A stretch of 64,000 nt of DNA, taken from contig JAHBXT010000001.1 in assembly GCA_019636385.1 (NCBI GenBank), positions 868,001 to 932,000 of the forward strand, given 5' to 3'. This document shows, piece by piece, positions 63,189-64,000 of the stretch (position 1 is the stretch's first letter; each line of letters opens with the position of its first letter). Made by a program: the position numbers and the translations under genes. The notes under the pieces are model-generated. The model saw only the letters and a list, made by a program, of their open reading frames with translations, was not told the origin of the DNA and did not search any database. This DNA is from Pirellulaceae bacterium. GTDB lineage: Bacteria; Planctomycetota; Planctomycetia; Pirellulales; Pirellulaceae.

Positions 63189-64000
63189 ATGACAAACCGC
63201 AGTGGGCGGAGGCAAATGCTGGGCACGGTCAGCACGGTGGCTGCGGGCTGTGTGGTGGCTGGACGGCATCCCTGGATTCTGGCGGATCAACCGGGCTCTT
63301 CCCTGAACAATCCCATTCCACAGGAGAACGCGCAGCTAGGTACTCGCGATTGGATGCTGACCAACACGCGCATCGATCGGTCATCTAAATATCGCTGTCC
63401 CTGGGTGGAAGGCTACGCCTCACACGCCAGCATTTTGCCGGGTGAAACACTGTCGCTGATGATCAGCACTCAGCCTGCCAGCAGCGTGCTGATTCAGGTG
63501 TATCGCCTGGGCTATTACGGCGGCTTGGGAGGGCGGCAGGTAGCAGAGGTCGGACCGATGATGTGCCAGACTCAAAGCGTTCCCCAGCCGGGCGATCGAC
63601 GATTGATGGATTGTCGTTGGCCGACAACTGTCCAACTGCCCATCGGTCGTGATTGGGTCAGCGGCGTATATGTGGCTAAGCTGACCGAGCAGCGCGAGCA
63701 GTTGCAAAGTTACATTATCTTTATCGTCAAGGATCAGCGCCGCGCAGACCTAGTGTTTCAGTGCGCCGATCACACTTGGCAAGCTTACAATCGCTGGCCA
63801 TCCCAGTTCTCGTTGTACGACGACGGTCAGAACGAGTGGCATTGGGGTGGCCAGTCGCGAGTCAGCTTCAATCGTCCCTATGGCAAGTACTGTCAGATAC
63901 TAGACGCGCCGCTGTCGACCGGTTCCGGCGAGTATTTCCTGTGGGAGTTTCCGTTTTCCCATTGGTTGGAGGCCGAGGGCTACAACGTTACCTATGTCTC
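63189..64000 (+). CDS. exported N,N-dimethylformamidase large-subunit-like protein, 3' end beyond the window
   Basis: About 270 codons are visible. The N-terminus is a Tat-like signal with RRQML. Sequence after residue 60 matches the beta-sandwich region of dimethylformamidase-like proteins: 'ILPGETLSLMISTQP', 'IQVYRLGYYGGLGGR', 'ADHTWQAYNRWPSQFSLYD' and 'FPFSHWLEAEGYNVTYVS' before the edge. Dimethylformamidase hydrolyses formamides; most planctomycete relatives are exported and of unknown substrate. The ATG at 63189 is chosen because the Tat signal begins there. Confidence 0.85.
   Translation, partial: MTNRSGRRQMLGTVSTVAAGCVVAGRHPWILADQPGSSLNNPIPQENAQLGTRDWMLTNTRIDRSSKYRCPWVEGYASHASILPGETLSLMISTQPASSVLIQVYRLGYYGGLGGRQVAEVGPMMCQTQSVPQPGDRRLMDCRWPTTVQLPIGRDWVSGVYVAKLTEQREQLQSYIIFIVKDQRRADLVFQCADHTWQAYNRWPSQFSLYDDGQNEWHWGGQSRVSFNRPYGKYCQILDAPLSTGSGEYFLWEFPFSHWLEAEGYNVTYV

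Noticed and set aside
1..64000. CRISPR arrays
   Set aside because: No regularly spaced repeats of 23-37 bp were seen, and no Cas protein features.

Overview
The window looks like a planctomycete chromosome of the Pirellulaceae/Rhodopirellula type. Support comes from a DUF1549/DUF1553 cytochrome gene followed by a Tat-exported DUF1501 gene, a dimethylformamidase-like Tat protein, Ser/Thr kinases with extracytoplasmic domains, a DUF2752 membrane protein, a secretin N-domain repeat protein next to a GspE-type ATPase, and long genes with weak Shine-Dalgarno signals. One tRNA gene, tRNA-Pro(CGG), was found. There is no rRNA and no CRISPR array.

Layout. 0-5.3 kb: a minus-strand secretion pair, GspE-like ATPase (cut by the left edge) and secretin N-domain protein. 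5.4-13.2 kb: an ATP-grasp gene with odd internal repeats, a YacP-type NYN nuclease, a glycosyltransferase joining a GT6 (ABO-like) half to a GT11 (alpha-1,2-fucosyltransferase-like) half, and two adjacent membrane-associated GTPases. 14-30 kb: acyl-CoA synthetase, membrane pseudokinase, a TolC/RND/membrane-fusion efflux locus, secreted VOC protein, SpoIIE-type phosphatase, and an SDR-DUF2867-TspO fusion.

30.2-41.9 kb is the accessory region. It holds four minus-strand transcription units and a divergent plus-strand pair, and ends at tRNA-Pro. The units are (i) an ECF sigma factor, SDR oxidoreductase and DUF1330 gene, with the same two-part promoter motif before both the sigma and SDR genes; (ii) a Qat-like anti-phage operon of QatA (KAP ATPase), QatB and QatC (QueC-like) in which the place of the usual TatD nuclease QatD is taken by an ASCH-domain gene; (iii) a DUF1254/DUF1214 protein; and (iv) an S23-type four-helix-bundle protein. 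A divergent XRE/ImmA-IrrE plus PIN pair faces away from the Qat operon. A diverged repeat of about 38 bp lies just 3' of each of the four minus-strand units, so the region looks assembled from modules.

42-64 kb: endonuclease/exonuclease/phosphatase-family protein, MgtE, DUF1501 and DUF1549/1553 proteins, an SMC-like ATPase ending in two DUF4332 modules, a PD-(D/E)XK-like protein, pyrE, a secreted SH3 protein, a CNT nucleoside transporter, an alpha/beta hydrolase overlapping a DUF2752 gene, a receptor-like Ser/Thr kinase, an orphan terminator that suggests a small RNA, and the start of a dimethylformamidase-like gene cut by the right edge.

The best candidates for new biology are the ASCH-containing Qat variant and the GT6-GT11 fusion. 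All family assignments come from reading motifs; no database search was run.
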